From the NCBI RefSeq assembly GCF_011090385.1, contig NZ_SEWW01000002.1, positions 361,825 to 425,824 of the forward strand: DNA of 64,000 nt. Reading direction: 5' to 3'. Shown here piece by piece: positions 61,705-64,000 of the stretch (position 1 is its first letter; every line of letters begins with the position of its first letter). A model generated the notes under the pieces. It did not search any database. It saw only the letters and a list, made by a program, of their open reading frames with translations, and was not told the DNA's origin. The position numbers and the translations under genes were made by a program. The stretch comes from Aquirufa beregesia. GTDB lineage: Bacteria > Bacteroidota > Bacteroidia > Cytophagales > Spirosomataceae.

Positions 61705-62607
61705 ATGGCATCTCCTCACAAATCTGGATTTATTAGTATTATTGGTAAACCGAATGTCGGTAAAAGTACCCTAATGAATGCATTGGTAGGTGAGCGTTTG
61801 TCTATTGTTAGTTCCAAGGCCCAAACCACCAGACATCGTATTTTAGGGATGTTGAATGGAGAATTTGAAGGGACACCTTATCAAATTGTATATTCAGATA
61901 CACCTGGAGTTTTGATGCCCAAGTATGAATTGCATAAATCGATGATGCAATTTGTAAAAAGTTCCTTGGAAGATGCAGACGTCGTATTATATGTGACGGA
62001 TGTATTTGATGAATATGAAGATTTAGAATTTCTTACAAATTGGAAGGATCATACCGATACGCCCATTTTAGTTTTATTGAATAAAATTGATTTAGTCGGA
62101 ACTGAAAAGCTTCAGGAGCGGTTGGATTATTGGCGACAAATATTTCCAGATAAGCCTATTTTGCCAATTTCTGCTTTGGAGGCTGTGCATTTAGATCAAA
62201 TATTTGAACATATAGTGGCCAAATTACCTGTTCATCCTCCGTTTTTTGATCCGGAAGAATTAACAGACAAACCAGAAAAGTTTTTTGCTTCGGAGATTAT
62301 CCGAGAAAAAATATTCATGAATTACAAGAAGGAGATTCCTTATTCTTGTGAAGTAGTAGTTACTTCTTTTAAAGATGAGCCTACTATTTTACGAATCGCC
62401 ACGGAGATTTATGTAGAACGCGTCTCACAGCGTGCCATTTTAATTGGGCATAAGGGAGAGAGTATCAAAAAAGTAGGGATAGAAGCCCGCCAAGATTTGG
62501 AGAAATTTTTTGGTAAAAAAGTATTTTTAGAGCAATTTATCAAAGTGGAGCCAGATTGGCGTGCAAAGGCTGATAAATTGCGTTCATTCGGGTATTCGCT
62601 CGATTAA
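61705..62607 (+). CDS. era: GTPase Era
   Basis: A 300-residue GTPase. G1: GKPNVGKSTL. G2: AQTTRHRI (switch I). G3: DTPGV. G4: NKID. A C-terminal KH domain (AILIGHKGESIKKVGIEARQ) binds 16S rRNA. It acts in small-subunit assembly. I use the ATG at 61705 (MASPHKSGF); the ATG at 61693 adds MFFL and is less typical. der follows 10 bp after the stop. Confidence 0.95.
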   Translation: MASPHKSGFISIIGKPNVGKSTLMNALVGERLSIVSSKAQTTRHRILGMLNGEFEGTPYQIVYSDTPGVLMPKYELHKSMMQFVKSSLEDADVVLYVTDVFDEYEDLEFLTNWKDHTDTPILVLLNKIDLVGTEKLQERLDYWRQIFPDKPILPISALEAVHLDQIFEHIVAKLPVHPPFFDPEELTDKPEKFFASEIIREKIFMNYKKEIPYSCEVVVTSFKDEPTILRIATEIYVERVSQRAILIGHKGESIKKVGIEARQDLEKFFGKKVFLEQFIKVEPDWRAKADKLRSFGYSLD

Positions 62608-62617
62608 TTTTAATAAC

Positions 62618-63940
62618 ATGTCAAATATAGTAGCAATTGTTGGGCGTCCCAATGTAGGAAAGTCGACCTTGTTTAATCGATTGATTGAACAAAAAAAGGC
62701 CATCATGGACAATGTGTCTGGGGTTACTCGGGATCGCCATTATGGCTATGGTCAATGGACGGGTAAGTTTTTTACTGTGATAGATACCGGTGGTTATGTG
62801 CATGGTTCTGACGATATGTTTGAAGGGGCCATTCGTGAGCAAGTTGAAATGGCTATGGAAGAAGCAGATGTTCTTCTATTTGTTGTCGACTGTCAAGTAG
62901 GTTTAACCGATTTAGATAAGGATTTTGCCAAAGTATTGCGTAAATCAAAAAAGCCCGTAATTATTGTAGCCAATAAAGCGGATACACATGATAAGGCATT
63001 TGTAGCGGCAGAATTTTATGAGTTAGGTCTAGGTGATCCTTATGCTATCGCGGCAGAAAGTGGTAGTGGAACTGGGGACATGTTGGATTTAATGGTTTCG
63101 CATTTTAAAGAAGAGGGTGTAGAAAACCCAGAAGCAGGTGTTCCCCGTGTGGCCATCTTAGGTAGACCTAATGTGGGAAAATCTTCATTCCTAAATGCAT
63201 TGCTTGGACGTGAACGCTCCATTGTAACCGACTTGGCTGGTACAACCCGCGACGCCATTCAGAATCGCTATACCTTGTATGGAAAGGATTTCATCATCAC
63301 AGACACAGCAGGTATTCGTAGAAAAGCAAAGATTGACGATAATATTGAATATTATTCTGTATTGCGCTCAATCAAGGCCATGGAAGAATGTGATTTGGCC
63401 ATTATTTTAGTAGATGCCACGACCATTGATTTCAATACAGGCTTAGAAGCTCAGGATATGAACATCATTAGTATGGCAGATAAAGCTAAGAAAGGGATTG
63501 TTTTGATGGTTAATAAATGGGATTTAGTAGCCAAGGATACCAATACCGCTATCAAGCTGGAGAATGCAATTAAAGAGCGTTTAGCGCCGATTAATTATAT
63601 GCCGATTATATTCACTTCGGTGATGGAAAAGAAGCGTATTTTCCAGGTGGTTGAAAAGATGTTAGAAGTGTTTGAGAATCGTTCTCAGAAAATTGCTACT
63701 TCTAAATTGAATGATGTGATGTTGGAAGTAATCAACAATTATCCCCCACCAGCATGGAAAGGTAAATACATCAAAATCAAGTATTGTACGCAAGTTTCAA
63801 CACCTTATCCGACTTTCATCTTTTTCTGTAACTTACCTCAGTATATTAAAGAAAGTTATGAGCGCTATTTGGAGAATCAAATGCGTAAGGCATTTAAATT
63901 AGAAGGTACTCCTATTTCTTTATTTTTTAGAAAGAAATAA
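62618..63940 (+). CDS. der: GTPase Der (EngA)
   Basis: A 440-residue protein with two GTPase domains in tandem. The first has GRPNVGKSTLFNRL, DTGGYVHG and NKAD; the second has GRPNVGKSSFLNALLG, DTAGIRRK and NKWD. A C-terminal KH-like domain (residues ~350-440) follows. It is needed for 50S assembly. The ATG at 62618 (MSNIVAIVGRPN) is the family start; the frame opens earlier inside era. The era-der pair links both ribosome-assembly GTPases. Confidence 0.97.
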   Translation: MSNIVAIVGRPNVGKSTLFNRLIEQKKAIMDNVSGVTRDRHYGYGQWTGKFFTVIDTGGYVHGSDDMFEGAIREQVEMAMEEADVLLFVVDCQVGLTDLDKDFAKVLRKSKKPVIIVANKADTHDKAFVAAEFYELGLGDPYAIAAESGSGTGDMLDLMVSHFKEEGVENPEAGVPRVAILGRPNVGKSSFLNALLGRERSIVTDLAGTTRDAIQNRYTLYGKDFIITDTAGIRRKAKIDDNIEYYSVLRSIKAMEECDLAIILVDATTIDFNTGLEAQDMNIISMADKAKKGIVLMVNKWDLVAKDTNTAIKLENAIKERLAPINYMPIIFTSVMEKKRIFQVVEKMLEVFENRSQKIATSKLNDVMLEVINNYPPPAWKGKYIKIKYCTQVSTPYPTFIFFCNLPQYIKESYERYLENQMRKAFKLEGTPISLFFRKK

Positions 63941-64000
63941 TCGGTCCAATTCAGCTAAGGATATTTTAGCCAAAGTGCCTTTTGTGCCTACAGCGTATAA
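63920..64000 (-). CDS. Possible C-terminal end of a convergent gene (partial)
   Basis: An open reverse-strand frame enters from beyond the window and ends at TAA (63922-63920). It reads LYAVGTKGTLAKISLAELDR, then LFLSKK. The other two reverse frames carry stops in the same stretch. It overlaps the end of der by 21 bp, like the other convergent overlaps here. The product cannot be recognised. Confidence 0.3.
   Translation of the reverse strand, partial: LYAVGTKGTLAKISLAELDRLFLSKK

Overview
The window looks like chromosome from a Bacteroidota bacterium, most likely a Cytophagales-type organism. Four things point there. It carries type IX secretion genes (porU and porV, plus a PorE-like OmpA lipoprotein). 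It carries protein families I associate with this phylum (DUF2480, DUF4175-like, and an ECF sigma factor with a small Cys-rich anti-sigma). Its promoters repeatedly fit the Bacteroidota pattern TTG-N18-20-TAnnTTTG. It is AT-rich and gene-dense. Genus cannot be called from sequence alone. Isoprenoids are made by the MEP route (dxs, ispH), and there is a Nuo-type complex I and an F-type ATP synthase.

Layout. 1-2.3 kb: start of dihydroorotase and a PorE-like lipoprotein (-). 2.4-4.5 kb: an RluB/RsuA-family pseudouridine synthase whose N-terminus is a 46-residue, 138-bp tandem repeat array. 4.6-5.5 kb: an AraC regulator (-). 5.8-12.5 kb (+): mreBCD, ECF sigma/anti-sigma, gmk, nadD, comEC. 12.5-19.6 kb (-): typA, dxs, two rhomboid proteases and cysS. 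19.7-21.8 kb (+): a GNAT-like protein and a PfkB kinase. 21.8-28.6 kb (-): an M16-fold protein without its zinc motif, porV, porU, an SprT-like protein and a tiny Ala-rich lipoprotein. 28.8-34.5 kb (-): gtrA-like and nuoNMLK. 34.6-36.2 kb: a DEDD exonuclease and a HAD phosphatase, divergent. 36.1-38.8 kb (-): a five-gene operon containing exonuclease III and a PD-(D/E)XK nuclease-like protein that ends in a sliding-clamp-binding peptide. 39-41.2 kb: ispH and a fructosamine-kinase-like gene. 41.4-44.7 kb: a large coiled-coil membrane protein. 44.8-48.3 kb (-): the rpmH-rnpA-ctpA-tsaB-DUF2480 cluster.

48.3-50.6 kb is a small AT-rich accessory stretch with two poorly characterised genes, one resembling the uracil-DNA glycosylase superfamily. 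Then come a GT2 glycosyltransferase, a stand-alone rpsJ, a TPR membrane protein, atpDC, a lipoprotein, a MarR regulator with a clear palindromic operator, an acyl-CoA dehydrogenase, an OmpA lipoprotein and a stand-alone LytTR regulator. 60.6-61.5 kb is decaying DNA: the remnant of an ADP-ribosylglycohydrolase gene and a cluster of REP-like palindromes, including a 38-bp tandem repeat. It is followed by an initiator tRNA (-), era and der (+).

Most of the window is housekeeping. No CRISPR array, prophage or intact insertion sequence was seen. The points most worth a second look are the nuclease with the C-terminal clamp motif inside the exonuclease III operon, the repeat-expanded pseudouridine synthase, the operator-like decamer shared by a terminator and the MarR promoter, the divergent TACCTTTG palindrome that implies a leaderless mRNA, and the REP-like/pseudogene region. 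Nothing here amounts by itself to a convincing new multi-gene system.
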